A stretch of 64,000 nt of DNA from Selaginella tamariscina (taxonomy: Eukaryota > Streptophyta > Lycopodiopsida > Selaginellales > Selaginellaceae), in NCBI GenBank assembly GCA_003024785.1, contig PUQB01000665.1:1-64000 (forward strand), in the 5' to 3' direction. Both the position numbers and the translations under genes were made by a program. Numbering within the stretch: position 1 is the first letter of the stretch; each line of letters opens with the position of its first letter. Shown here piece after piece: positions 21,768-34,350 of the stretch. The notes under the pieces are model-generated. The model saw only the letters and a program-made list of their open reading frames with translations, did no database searches and was not told the origin of the DNA.

Positions 21768-23600
21768 CTACTTCCTCCACTGTCGGAATGTCTTCGACGT
21801 CGTTGCTTGTTGCATCCTATATGCATGTGGAGACTCGAGTTGCGTCATCCCTACGTCGGATGGGTATATTAATGGACTTGGTGAGATTGCACCACCAAAT
21901 TCCCTATATATGACGCACGTGTCAATCCACGTACATACATATGTATATATAACTCTTGATGTATGTGTACATAGAGGAATGCACTTGCAGGAATTATTAT
22001 CTACATTTGAAAGTACCAAAGGAAAATCTATGTGGTAATTCAAGTAACTTCTGAATATTATATAAGGAATTTCGACATCACCTTGTTTGAGGAAAGACCC
22101 TAAGCTCGTTGCATGATGAAGTTGGATCGCCATTGTCCCTGTACGTATGTTCCACGTCAATACATGTGTGTGTATACGTAAAGACAAAGAAAGAACAACC
22201 ACGAACATATACATCCAGAGTTTAATGCTGTTAACAAAGTCTTGTAGAAGGGCAGGCTTAACACTAACAACTCAAGTGTAAGGAATTTTGACAGTACCTT
22301 GATTGAGGAAAGAAACCAAGCTCGTTGGGATGGGAAGCACTGCCAGTCCCAGAAGGCAGTTCATCATTTGAGCCATTATGCACCATCGTAGGATACATCT
22401 GTAACACTCATATGCATGTATAAGATAACACACAGGAGAGAATCGCAAAGTAAAGTTATACGCTCGTTAGAGTTGACCATAAGGATTCGACCTTATATGA
22501 AAAATGCACAGGAATGAAATGAAAAAAATAAAAATTCTGCATGCTCACCTTCATGCCCCCCATTTGCAACTCTTGCTGTTGTCAAGGTTAACACGTTTTA
22601 GAGAAGAAGAACAGGAATTCTACACAAAAAACCACAAACTACATACCTTACGGAGCCGTATGTATTCTTCAAGCTGCTTCAGCCCCTCCATATCAAGCGC
22701 TCCAATATGCTCTTCGAAGAAACTGCAAGCAAAATATAAACTTTGCCACATCCATAAGACTTGGAGTCACCTACCGGCTTTTTTCAGGCCAAGCCTCCTT
22801 CTCCTTTTGGCTTTCTGTCACATCCCTATAATGCTCCTGGACATATAGAAAGGCTTCTAGCTACTCTTAACAGTAGTGAGACATCACTTATTATGTACCA
22901 GGCTGTCATAGTTGGAGTTGCTATCAAACAAAAACAACCAGTCAAGAACAACTTGAAGTGTCTATGTATGTTTCTATTTGCACACATGCAAACATGCATT
23001 CATTCTCTCTCTTTCTCTCTCTCGCGCGCACACAGCTTTATCAGTTTAATAAACTATACGAAACTCACCAAGATTCTTCTTCTTTAACCTCATGATCACT
23101 AGGACGTATCTTATTGAGGATCTGCAGTGGGAAACCAACACGTAATGGAGTTTAGCATGAAGACTAGGTAAATACAGCCGGACTTACTTTTTCGGATGCA
23201 ACCCGCCTGTAATCAAGAAAGACCATCGTAAGTGAAACACCAGCATATGTAAAAATGGAATTTTACCTCTTGTTTTTTTCATCCTGAGGCAGCGAAATGA
23301 AATTGGAAATGGTTTCCTCAAATCTGCAAGTATCAAGGATCTTGTATCATGAAAATGTATATAGTAAAATCATATCTGGGACGAATGGAGTACCTTCCGT
23401 CCGCAGGATAGATGGTGACCTCGCCAGCCGAAGAGGACGTGATCAAGGCAACATCCGTATCACACAGAGTAGAAAGATCCAAAGCCTCCTTCAGGAGCCC
23501 AGCTCTTATGTTGTTATAACAACGTTGGTGACATCCACGGTCTTCAATCTTTTTCCATTGTCAGCTTACGCCACCCCTTCTGTTTCTGTGTATCTGCACT
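21768..23600 (-). CDS. MIKC*-type MADS-box transcription factor, copy 1 (only copy with the 3' exons)
   Basis: Spliced minus-strand gene. Exons with GT-AG ends: about 23576-23394 (MADS box: KIEDRGCHQRCYNNIRAGLL then KEALDLSTLCDTDVALI), 23323-23267 (FEETISNFISLPQDEKNK), 23206-23188, 23121-23069, 22825-22775, 22722-22647 (K-like: HIGALDMEGLKQLEEYI), 22575-22549, 22398-22298, 22138-22082, 21903-21768 (ending FRQWRK, stop). The long I region in several small exons, with an EETISNF..LPQDEKNKR segment, is characteristic of MIKC*, regulators of the haploid generation. One extra A near 23550 shifts the frame just before KIED, and no MGR-type start is visible, so the 5' end is damaged, misassembled or on an unseen exon. 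Exon 6 and 7 phases agree here, unlike copies 2 and 3. Confidence 0.8.
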
Positions 23601-23869
23601 GACCCTCAACCAATAGAACACCAAGATGAACACTTTATAGATGACATCTTTAATAGATATTAATAAATATTAGAAAGGGAAAATGAAATCATCACATGCA
23701 TATGCGCAACCTGACAATGTTTCAGTATATATAATATCTGACTCACAATGTTTTAGAGTGAAATCTGACAATGTTTCAGAGCGAAATTCCCACAATTTTG
23801 AAGGGGCTCTCCGGATTGGGCGTCCCACAGCTGGCGCTAACCCTAGAAATCTCACCCAAGCATAACCCT

Positions 23870-26307
23870 AGAAATCCCGCCTAGGCGTACAAGAGATGCC
23901 GCTGTTTGCAGAGAAATGAAATGGTCGTAACCCTAGACTGTGGGGAAATATATATACTACCCACAGCACGAACATGACGTGTTACTCTGAACCGTCTATT
24001 TGTTTTATTCTCGTAGACTCTCAATCACGTGTAATATGTAACACGTAACACGTGTTGCGTCTTAATTTTAAAAATATAATTTCTAATTAATTAACACAAA
24101 ATTAATTTTTTTTATTTCATTTTAATATTCATATAAATACAAGTCTTAACTTATAATTAGAATTATTTCTCACACTGCATTAATCTTTATTTTTTGTTTT
24201 GATCGATGGACCAATACAGTAGAAAGAGTTTTTATGTAATTAACATAAAACTTATATAGCTTTTTTATTTAATTTTTAAAACTTTAAACAATAAGATATA
24301 TATTTTAACTTGTGAATACAGATAGATCCTATTTGAATAACTCTCCACATGCATTTGTCCCAGTTATAATCTCTCCGTAACATGTTGTATTTATTATATT
24401 AAAGTTAAAATTTATTTAATATTAAAACTTAAACAATAAATATATATTTTAACTTATAAATACAAATAGTTTTGATATAACTCTCCACATGCATTTGTTC
24501 CAATTAAAATCTCTACCGTAACATGTTTATTTATCATATTATTAGTTAAAACTATAAATTAATTAAGTAATACAAAAGTTAAGTTTTATTTAATTTTAAA
24601 AGTCTAATTTATAAATATAAATAGATAAGTCATAATTATAAATAAATAAGTCAGATCTTAACTTCTCATATAGCATTAATCCATGTTATTTTTGTTAATA
24701 AGACCAACTATATAAAACAATAATTATTATAAATTATAAAGAGTTTATTTATATTATTAAAATAAAAAATAATATATATTTTTTTTTTCAAGAATAAGAT
24801 ATATACTTAACTTGAGAAATAAATAATTAAGTTTTTAATAACTCTTCCCACACATTCATTCGTGTAATTTGAATTATAAATCTCTTAAGCACGTCAAACA
24901 TGTAAAGTGTGTTTTATTGTTATTAAGTTGAAACATTTAATTAATTAACATAAAAAATTTAAAAAATTATTTCATTCAAAAGCTAAAGAATAAGATATTA
25001 ATTTAACTTGTAAATATAAATAAATAAGCTATAAATATAAATGATAAGTCAAGTCTTAAGCACAAGATGCAACAGTTTAAAGAGAAAATGAAATGGTCAT
25101 AACCTTAATTAAACGAAACATATATTTAGACACACACACATGTGAGGTATCCACAACACTTGCACATTACATCACGTGAGGAAAGTGTGTTTTCATTATA
25201 TCTTTGTCATCTATTTGTATTTGTGTAATTTTTTCAATCATGTGTAACATGTAAAACGTGTTATAAATTAAAATTATAATTAATTAACACAAAAATGATT
25301 TCATACTAAGAGTTTCAAGAAATATATAATAATTTGTGAATATAAATAAATAATAAATACTATATAATAAATAAGCAGTCTTAAGTTATAATTAGAATTA
25401 TTTCTTTTTTTATTAATAGGACCAACTATATAAAACAAGGTTGGTATTGATATACATATATAATTTAAATAATAATAATTTCTATTTCATTTTAAAATTT
25501 TCAACAATATAATTTAACTTATGAATACAAATAGATAAGTTATGAATAACTCTCCACATGAGTTGTTTGCTAATCTAATTGTTCATTTTGCTAATTTGAA
25601 TTATATATTTCTATCTGACATATAAACATGTTGTATTTATCATGTTATTAAATTAAAATATAATATTAAATTAATTAACATACAAAAATTAATTTTTTAT
25701 TTAATTTTAAAATTTTAAAGAAAAATATATATAATTTAATTTGTAAATATAAAAAATAATTAAATCCTAAGTTCTCACTATATAAAACAACAAGGTTGTT
25801 ATTGATAGAAATCAAAAAGTTCATTTATATTAATAAAATACAAAATTTTATTTTATTTAAAAATCTAAAGAATAGGATACTTTAACTTGAGAATACAAAT
25901 AGATGAGTTTTGAATAACTTTCCACACGCATTCATTCATGTAAATTGAATTATAATCTCTTTGAGCACCTTTAACATGTAAAACATGTTTTATTTATCTT
26001 GTTATTAATTTAAAATATAATTTAAATTAATTAACATAAAAGTTAAACTTTTCAATTAATTTTCATTTAAAGTTAAAGAATAAGTTGTAATTAACTTTAT
26101 ATACTAATAAGCTATAAATATAAATAGATAAGTCAAGTCTTAAGTTCTTACATACATTAATGCTTGTTATTTTGTTAATAATAAAATAATAAATTGTTAT
26201 TGTAAAAATTGTAAGAATTTACTTAAATGGGTTCTTATTAAGAGGTTTAAAGAATTTAATATAAGTTTATGATTATTTAATTATTACAATCATGTCTTTA
26301 AGATTAT
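23870..26307. repeat. AT-rich spacer of tandem unit 1
   Basis: This spacer lies upstream of MADS copy 1 (minus strand) and is repeated after copies 2 and 3. It begins with a less AT-rich part (AACCCTAGAAATC, CACGTGTAATATGTAACACG) that may hold the promoter and 5' leader. It continues as about 2.3 kb of AT-rich sequence with many TTAATTAACA and CTCTCCACATGCATTTG words, themselves repeated two to four times in the spacer. The segment around ATGT at 24900-24903 is an empty insertion site for the 33429-47114 element. Confidence 0.8.
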
Positions 26308-29300
26308 TTGAGCCATTATGCACATCACCTTGTTTGAGGAAAGACCCTACGCTCTTGCATGATGAAGTTGCCCTGTACGTATGTTCCACGTCAATACATG
26401 TGTGTGTATACGTAAAGACAAAGAAAGAACAACCACGAACATATACATCCAGAGTTTAATGCTGTTAACAAAGTCTTGTAGAAGGGTAGGCTTAACACTA
26501 ACAACTCAAGTGTAAGGAATTTTGACAGTACCTTGATTGAGGAAAGAAACCAAGCTCGTTGGGATGGGAAGCACTGCCAGTCCCAGAAGGCAGTTCATCA
26601 TTTGAGCCATTATGCACCATCGTAGGATACATCTGTAACACTCATATGCATGTATAAGATAAAACACACAGGAGAGAATCGCAAAGTAAAGTTATACGCT
26701 CGTTAGAGTTGACCATAAGGATTCGACCTTATATGAAAAATGCACAGGAATGAAATGAAAGAAAATAAAAATTCTGCATGCTCACCTTCATGCCCCCCAT
26801 TTGCAACTCTTGCTGTTGTCAAGGTTAACACGTTTTAGAGAAGAAGAACAGGAATTCTACAAAAAAACCACAAACTACATACCTACGGAGCCGTATGTAT
26901 TCTTCAAGCTGCTTCAGCCCCTCATATCAAGCGCTCCAATATGCTCTTCGAAGAAACTGCAAGCAAAATATATAAACTTTGCCACATCCATAAGACTTGG
27001 AGTCACCTACCGGCTTTTTTCAGGCCAAGCCTCCTTCTCCTTTTGCTTTCTGTCACATCCCTATAATGCTCCTGGACATATAGAAAAGCTTCTAGCTACT
27101 CTTAACAGTAGTGAGACATCACTTATTATGTACCAGGCTGTCATAGTTGGAGTTGCTATCAAACAAAAACAACCAGTCAAGAACAACTTGAAGTGTCTAT
27201 GTATGTTTCTATTTGCACACATGCAAACATGCATTCATTCTCTCTCTTTCTCTCTCTCGCGCGCACACAGCTTTATCAGTTTAATAAACTATACGAAACT
27301 CACCAAGATTCTTCTTCTTTAACCTCATGATCACTAGGACGTATCTTATTGAGGATCTGCAGTGGGAAACCAACACGTAATGGAGTTTAGCATGAAGACT
27401 AGGTAAATACAGCCGGACTTACTTTTTCGGATGCAACCCGCCTGTAATCAGGAAAGACCATCGTAAGTGAAACACCAGCATATGTAAAAATGGAATTTTA
27501 CCTTCTTGTTTTTTTCATCCTGAGGCAGCGAAATGAAATTGGAAATGGTTTCCTCAAATCTGCAAGTATCAAGGATCTTGTATCATGAAAATGTATATAG
27601 TAAAATCATATCTGGGACGAATGGAGTACCTTCCGTCCGCAGGATAGATGGTGACCTCGCCAGCCGAAGAGGACGTGATCAAGGCAACATCCGTATCACA
27701 CAGAGTAGAAAGATCCAAAGCCTCCTTCAGGAGCCCAGCTCTTATGTTGTTATAACAACGTTGGTGACATCCACGGTCTTCAATCTTTTCCATTGTCACT
27801 TACACCCCCTTCTGTTTCTGTGTATCTGCACTGACCCTCAACCAATAGAACACCAAGATGAACACTTTATAGATGACATCTTTAATAGATATTAATAAAT
27901 TTAGTAAAAAAAAAATCATCACATGCATATGCGCAACCTGACAATGTTTCAGTATATATAATATCTGACTCACAATTTAGAGTGAAATCTGACAATGTTT
28001 CAGAGCGAAATTCCCACAATTTTGAAGGGGCTCTCCGGATTGGGCGTCCCACAGCTGGCGCTAACCCTAGAAATCTCACCCAAGCATAACCCTAGAAATC
28101 CCGCCTAGGCGTACAAGAGATGCCGCTGTTTGCAGAGAAATGAAATGGTCGTAACCCTAGACTGTGGGGAAATATATATACTACCCACAGCACGAACATG
28201 ACGTGTTACTCTGAACCGTCTATTTGTTTTATTCTCGTAGACTCTCAATCACGTGTAATATGTAACACGTAACACGTGTTGCGTCTTAATTTTAAAATAT
28301 AATTTCTAATTAATTAACACAAAATTAATTTTTTTTTATTTCATTTTAATATTCATATAAATACAAGTCTTAACTTATAATTAGAATTATTTCTCACACT
28401 GCATTAATCTTTATTTTTTTGTTTTGATCGATGGGACCAATACAGTAGAAGAGTTTGTTTTATGTTAATTAACATAAAACTTAATAGCTTTTTTATTTAA
28501 TTTTAAAACTTTAAACAATAAGATATATTTTAACTTGTGAATACAGATAGATCCTATTTGAATAACTCTCCACATGCATTTGTCCCAGTTATGAATCTCT
28601 ACCGTAACATGTTGTATTTATTATATTATTAAGTTAAAATTTATTTAATATTAAAACTTTAAACAAAAAATATATATTTTAACTTATAAATACAAATAGA
28701 TCTGATTTGAATAACTCTCCACATGCATTTGTTCCAATTATAAATCTCTACCGCAACATGTTGTATTTATCATATTATTATGTTAAAACTAAATTAATTA
28801 AAGTAATACAAAAGTTAAGTTTTATTTAATTTTAAAAGTCTTAATTTATAAATATAAATAGATAATCATAATTATAAATAAATAAGTCAGATCTTAACTT
28901 CTCATGTAGCATTAATCCATGTTATTTTTGTTAATAAGACCAACTATATAAAACAATAAGGTTATTATTATTAGAAATTATAAAGAGTTTATTTATATTA
29001 TTAAAATAAAAAAAATATAATTTTTTTTTTCAAGAATAAGATATATACTTTAACTTGAAAATAAATAATTAAGTTTTTAATAACTCTTCCCACACATTAT
29101 TGTGTAATTTGAATTATAAATCTCTGTAAGCACGTCAAACATGTAAAGTGTGTTTTATTTTTGTTATTAAGTTGAAACATAATTTTTAATTAATTAACAT
29201 AAAAAAATTTAAAAAATTATTTCATTTAAAAGCTAAAGAATAAGATATTAATTAACTTGTAAATATAAATAAATAAGCTATAAATATAAATAGATAAGTC

Positions 29301-30574
29301 AAGTCTTAAGCACAGATGCAACAGTTTAAAGAGAAAATGAAATGGTCATAACCTTAAATTATAACGAAACATATATTTAGACACACACATGTGAGGTATC
29401 ACAACACTTGCACATTACATCACGTGAGGAAAGTGTGTTTATTATATCTTTGTCATCTATTTTTATTGTGTAATGTAATTTTTTCAATCATATGTAACAT
29501 GTAAAACGTGTTATAAATTAAAATTATAATTAATTAACACAAAAATGATTTCATACTAAGAGTTTCAAGAAATATATATAATAATTTGTGAAATAAATAA
29601 ATAAATTATAACTATAAAATAAGTCAAGTCTTAAGTTATAATTAGAATTATTTCTGACGCTTTTTTTTTTATTAATAGGACCAACTATATAAAACAAGGT
29701 TGGTATTGATATACATATATAATTTACATAAAACTTAATAATTTCTATTTATTTTAAAATTTTCAACAATAAAACTTATGAATACAAATAGATAAGTTAT
29801 GAATAACTCTCCACATGAGTTGTTTGCTAATCTGAATTGTTCATTTTGCTAATTTAAATTATATATTTCTATCTGACATATAAACATGTTGTATTTATCA
29901 TGTTATTAAATTAAAATATAATATTAAATTAATTAACATACATAAAATTAATTTTTTATTTAATTTTAAAATTTTAAAGAAAAATATATATAATTTAATT
30001 TGTAAATATAAACAAATAATTAAATCCTAAGTTCTCACTATATAAAACAACAAGGTTGTTATTGATAGAAATCATAAAAGTTCATTATATATTAATAAAT
30101 AAAAACAAATTTTTTATTTTATTTTAAAAATCTAAAGAATAGGATACTTTAACTTGAGAATACAAATAGATGAGTTTTGAATAACTTTCCACACGCATTC
30201 ATTCATGTAAATTGAATTATAATCTCTTTGAGCACCTTTAACATGTAAAACATGTTTTATTTATCTTGTTATTAATTTAAAATATAATTTAAATTAATTA
30301 ACATAAAAGTTAAACTTTTCAATTAATTTTCATTTTAAATTAAAGAATAAGTTATTTAATTTAATATAACTAGATAAGCTATAAATATAAATAGATAAGT
30401 CAAGTCTTAAGTTCTTACATAACATTAATGCTTGTTATTTTGTTAATAATAAAATAATAAATTGTTATTGATAAAAATTGTAAGAATTTACTTAAATGGG
30501 TTCTTATTAAGAGGTTTAAAGAATTTAATATGAAGTTTATGATTATTTAATTATTACAATCATGTCTTTAAGAT
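26308..30574. repeat. Tandem unit 2 (about 4.27 kb): MADS copy 2 plus spacer
   Basis: Unit 2 runs from the junction near TTATTTGAGCCATTATGCAC (26300-26325) to the same junction at about 30570. It has the same order as unit 1 but the 3' part of the gene is missing. The junction fuses spacer sequence to a degraded penultimate exon. An empty insertion site (ATGT, 29141-29144) lies in its spacer. Confidence 0.85.
26532..27830 (-). pseudogene. MIKC*-type MADS-box gene, copy 2, 3'-truncated
   Basis: The exons match copy 1 from the MADS box (27799-27630) down to the exon at 26632-26532, with the same splice sites. The MADS frame is open here (MEKIEDRGCHQRC, LCDTDVALITSSS). The K-like exon has lost two bases relative to copy 1 (one near its donor and one within a CTCCATAT context), and the preceding exon lacks one G. 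The penultimate exon survives only as a deleted remnant at about 26326-26380 and the last exon is absent. It could make at most a truncated protein. Confidence 0.8.
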
Positions 30575-33428
30575 TATTTGAGCCATTATGCACATCACCT
30601 TGTTTGAGGAAAGACCCTACGCTCTTGCATGATGAAGTTGCCCTGTACGTATGTTCCACGTCAATACATGTGTGTGTATACGTAAAGACAAAGAAAGAAC
30701 AACCACGAACATATACATCCAGAGTTTAATGCTGTTAACAAAGTCTTGTAGAAGGGCAGGCTTAACACTAACAACTCAAGTGTAAGGAATTTTGACAGTA
30801 CCTTGATTGAGGAAAGAAACCAAGCTCGTTGGGATGGGAAGCACTGCCAGTCCCAGAAGGCAGTTCATCATTTGAGCCATTATGCACCATCGTAGGATAC
30901 ATCTGTAACACTCATATGCATGTATAAGATAAAACACACAGGAGAGAATCGCAAAGTAAAGTTATACGCTCGTTAGAGTTGACCATAAGGATTCGACCTT
31001 ATATGAAAAATGCACAGAATGAAATGAAACAAAATAAAAATTCTGCATGCTCACCTTCATGCCCCCATTTGCAACTCTTGCTGTTGTCAAGGTTAACACG
31101 TTTTAGAGAAGAAGAACAGGAATTCTACAAGAAAACCACAAACTACATACCTACGGAGCCGTATGTATTCTTCAAGCTGCTTCAGCCCCTCCATATCAAG
31201 CGCTCCAATATGCTCTTCGAAGAAACTGCAAGCAAAATATATAAACTTTGCCACATCCATAAGACTTGGAGTCACCTACCGGCTTTTTTCAGGCCAAGCC
31301 TCCTTCTCCTTTTGGTTTTCTGTCACATCCCTATAATGCTCCTGGACATATAGAAAAGCTTCTAGCTACTCTTAACAGTAGTGAGACATCACTTATTATG
31401 TACCAGGCTGTCATAGTTGGAGTTGCTATCAAACAAAAACAACCAGTCAAGAACAACTTGAAGTGTCTATGTATGTTTCTATTTGCACACATGCAAACAT
31501 GCATTCATTCTCTCTCTTTCTCTCTCTCGCGCGCACACAGCTTTATCAGTTTAATAAACTATACGAAACTCACCAAGATTCTTCTTCTTTAACCTCATGA
31601 TCACTAGGACGTATCTTATTGAGGATCTGCAGTGGGAAACCAACACGTAATGGAGTTTAGCATGAAGACTAGGTAAATACAGCCGGACTTACTTTTTCGG
31701 ATGCAACCCGCCTGTAATCAGAAAGACCATCGTAAGTGAAACACCAGCATATGTAAAAATGGAATTTTACCTCTTGTTTTTTTCATCCTGAGGCAGCGAA
31801 ATGAAATTGGAAATGGTTTCCTCAAATCTGCAAGTATCAAGGATCTTGTATCATGAAAATATATATAGTAAAATCATATCTGGGACGAATGGAGTACCTT
31901 CCGTCCGCAGGATAGATGGTGACCTCGCCAGCCGAAGAGGACGTGATCAAGGCAACATCCGTATCACACAGAGTAGAAAGATCCAAAGCCTCCTTCAGGA
32001 GCCCAGCTCTTATGTTGTTATAACAACGTTGGTGACATCCACGGTCTTCAATCTTTTCCATTGTCAGCTTACACCACCCCTTCTGTTTCTGTGTATCTGC
32101 ACTGACCCTCAACCAATAGAACACCAAGATGAACACTTTATAGATGACATCTTTAATAGATATTAATAAATATTAGTAAAGGGAAAATGAAATCATCACA
32201 TGCATATGCGCAACCTGACAATGTTTCAGTATATATAATATCTGACTCACAATGTTTTAGAGTGAAATCTGACAATGTTTCAGAGCGAAATTCCCACAAT
32301 TTTGAAAGGGGCTCTCCGGATTGGGCGTCCCACAGCTGGCGCTAACCCTAGAAATCTCACCCAAGCATAACCCTAGAAATCCCGCCTAGGCGTACAAGAG
32401 ATGCCGCTGTTTGCAGAGAAATGAAATGGTCGTAACCCTAGACTGTGGGGAAATATATATACTACCCACAGCACGAACATGACGTGTTACTCTGAACCGT
32501 CTATTTGTTTTATTCTTGTAGACTCTCAAACACGTGTAATATGTAACACGTAACACGTGTTGCGTCTTAATTTTAAAATATAATTTCTAATTAATTAACA
32601 CAAAATTAATTTTTTTTATTTCATTTTAATATTCATATAAATACAAGTCTTAACTTATAATTAGAATTATTTCTCACACTCCATTAATCTTTATTTTTTT
32701 GTTTTGATCGATGGGACCAATACAGTAGAAGAGTTTGTTTTATGTTAATTAACATAAAACTTAATAGCTTTTTTATTTAATTTTAAAACTTTAAACAATA
32801 AGATATATATTAACTTGTGAATACAGATAGATCCTATTTGAATAACTCTCCACATGCATTTGTCCCAGTTATGAATCTCTACCGTAACATGTTGTATTTA
32901 TCATATTATTAAGTTAAAATTTAATATTAAAACTTAAACAATAAAATATATATTTTAACTTATAAATACAAATAGATCTGATTTGAATAACTCTCCACAT
33001 GCATTTGTTCCAATTATAAATCTCTACCGTAACATGTTGTATTTATCATATTATTAAGTTAAAACTATAATATTAATTAAGTAATACAAAAGTTAAGTTT
33101 TATTTAATTTTAAAAGTCTTAATTTGTAAATATAAATAGATAATCATAATTATAAATAAATAAGTCAAATCTTAACTTCTCATAACATTAATCCATGTTA
33201 TTTTGTTAATAAGACCAACTATATAAAACAATAAGGTTGTTATTGTTAGAAATTATAAAGAGTTTATTTATATTATTAAAATAAAAATTAATATATAAAT
33301 TTCTTTTCAAGAATAAGATATATACTTTAACTTGAGAAACAAATAATTAAGTTTAACTCTTAATAACTCTTCCACACATTTATTTGTGTAATTTGAATTA
33401 TAAATCTCTGTAAGCACGTAAAACATGT
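30575..33428. repeat. Tandem unit 3, left part (interrupted by the large insertion)
   Basis: Same organisation as unit 2: junction, MADS copy 3, then spacer. The spacer is interrupted at 33428 by the 13.7 kb element and resumes at 47115, with ATGT present on both sides. The insertion therefore came after this unit existed. Confidence 0.85.
30802..32136 (-). pseudogene. MIKC*-type MADS-box gene, copy 3, 3'-truncated
   Basis: Exons: 32136 or later to 31898 (MADS box, open frame), 31827-31771, 31711-31693, 31626-31574, 31330-31280, 31225-31151 (K-like), about 31080-31055, and 30902-30802. An in-frame ATG at 32134-32136 lies 24 codons before MEKIED, giving an open extension MFILVFYWLRVSADTQKQKG that is probably leader sequence rather than true protein. 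The K-like exon lacks one base at its donor, so its phase no longer fits the next exon, which itself lacks one C. The last two exons are missing or remnant. The MADS domain could still be expressed as a truncated DNA-binding protein. Confidence 0.8.
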
Positions 33429-33455
33429 ATGCAAGTTGTAACTAAAATGGGCATG
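33429..33455 (+). repeat. Left terminal inverted repeat
   Basis: This is the 27-bp left end of the large element. Mismatches to the right end fall at positions 6, 14 and 19. Both ends are followed inward by AT-rich sequence of 900 bp (left) and about 270 bp (right) with no gene. Confidence 0.85.
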
Positions 33456-34350
33456 CCTATGGTCCCATTTCTTAATAATTAGCAATTTTAGCTATTTAAT
33501 TAGCATTTTTTAATATTAAAAAATATTCTTTAGAATATATGTTTGAAAACAGAATATTCTTTAGAACTTTAATTAATATAACATTCATTGAACAAAAATT
33601 AATAACATTATAAAAGTAGAAAGTATTAAATTATATAATATATTACTTAATATAACAATTAAAGAAGAGCATAAGAGGTACATTATATAAATATTGATGT
33701 TGTTATTAAAATATTAATATTTAAATATAACATTATTAATTAAAAATTTGTAGTAGCAATAATATATATATAATATACAAAATCCTATAATAATATAGTC
33801 AATCTTCCATATCGTTTTTAAAATTTATATAGTTAAGTAAATAATTTGGTACTATTATTAAAGAGTTTATTATAATTATAAATATTAAATATATAATATT
33901 TTATAATTTTTTAATTGCTTTAAGCTTCAGAAAACATACATTCCCTTGTAGTTTTGTTAATCGTGACTTTATCAATGCTTCTTGACATACACCTATATCG
34001 AATGGATTTAACATTTATAAAACATGCTATGTCTATTTAATTGGAAGACCATGTTTTCTCTAGGCATCCATTATATCTTTCGCTCTCCTTCTCGTGTTGT
34101 CTTTTTTATGGTTTGAACCATGCAACCTTAATAATATTATTTTTGTGATTACTTCAGGTGTGTCGATAATTTGATCCATCCAAATAGGCTGATTATACGA
34201 CGCATCTGGAGTAATGAGAACCATTATTAGTTTTTGAAGATCCTAGTAGCAATCAAAGTATGTTTTAAGTTTTTGGTTTCTTTGTTCAACAAAGTGTGGG
34301 GTTTGCACTTCCACATCACTACTGGCTTTTATGTCTATGTGCTAGTGATG

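Noticed and set aside
22504-23087. Plus-strand frames repeated in each MADS unit (LLLSRLTRFREEEQEF, MKLEMVSSNLQVSR)
   Set aside because: Antisense shadows of the minus-strand MADS exons and introns. The minus-strand exons have consistent splice sites and family motifs.
23670-23855. Minus-strand frame with MRFLGLAPAVGRPIRRAPSK, conserved in the MADS units
   Set aside because: It is conserved because the unit is repeated and lies in the presumed leader of the MADS gene. It shifts frame between copies and has no similarity I recognise.
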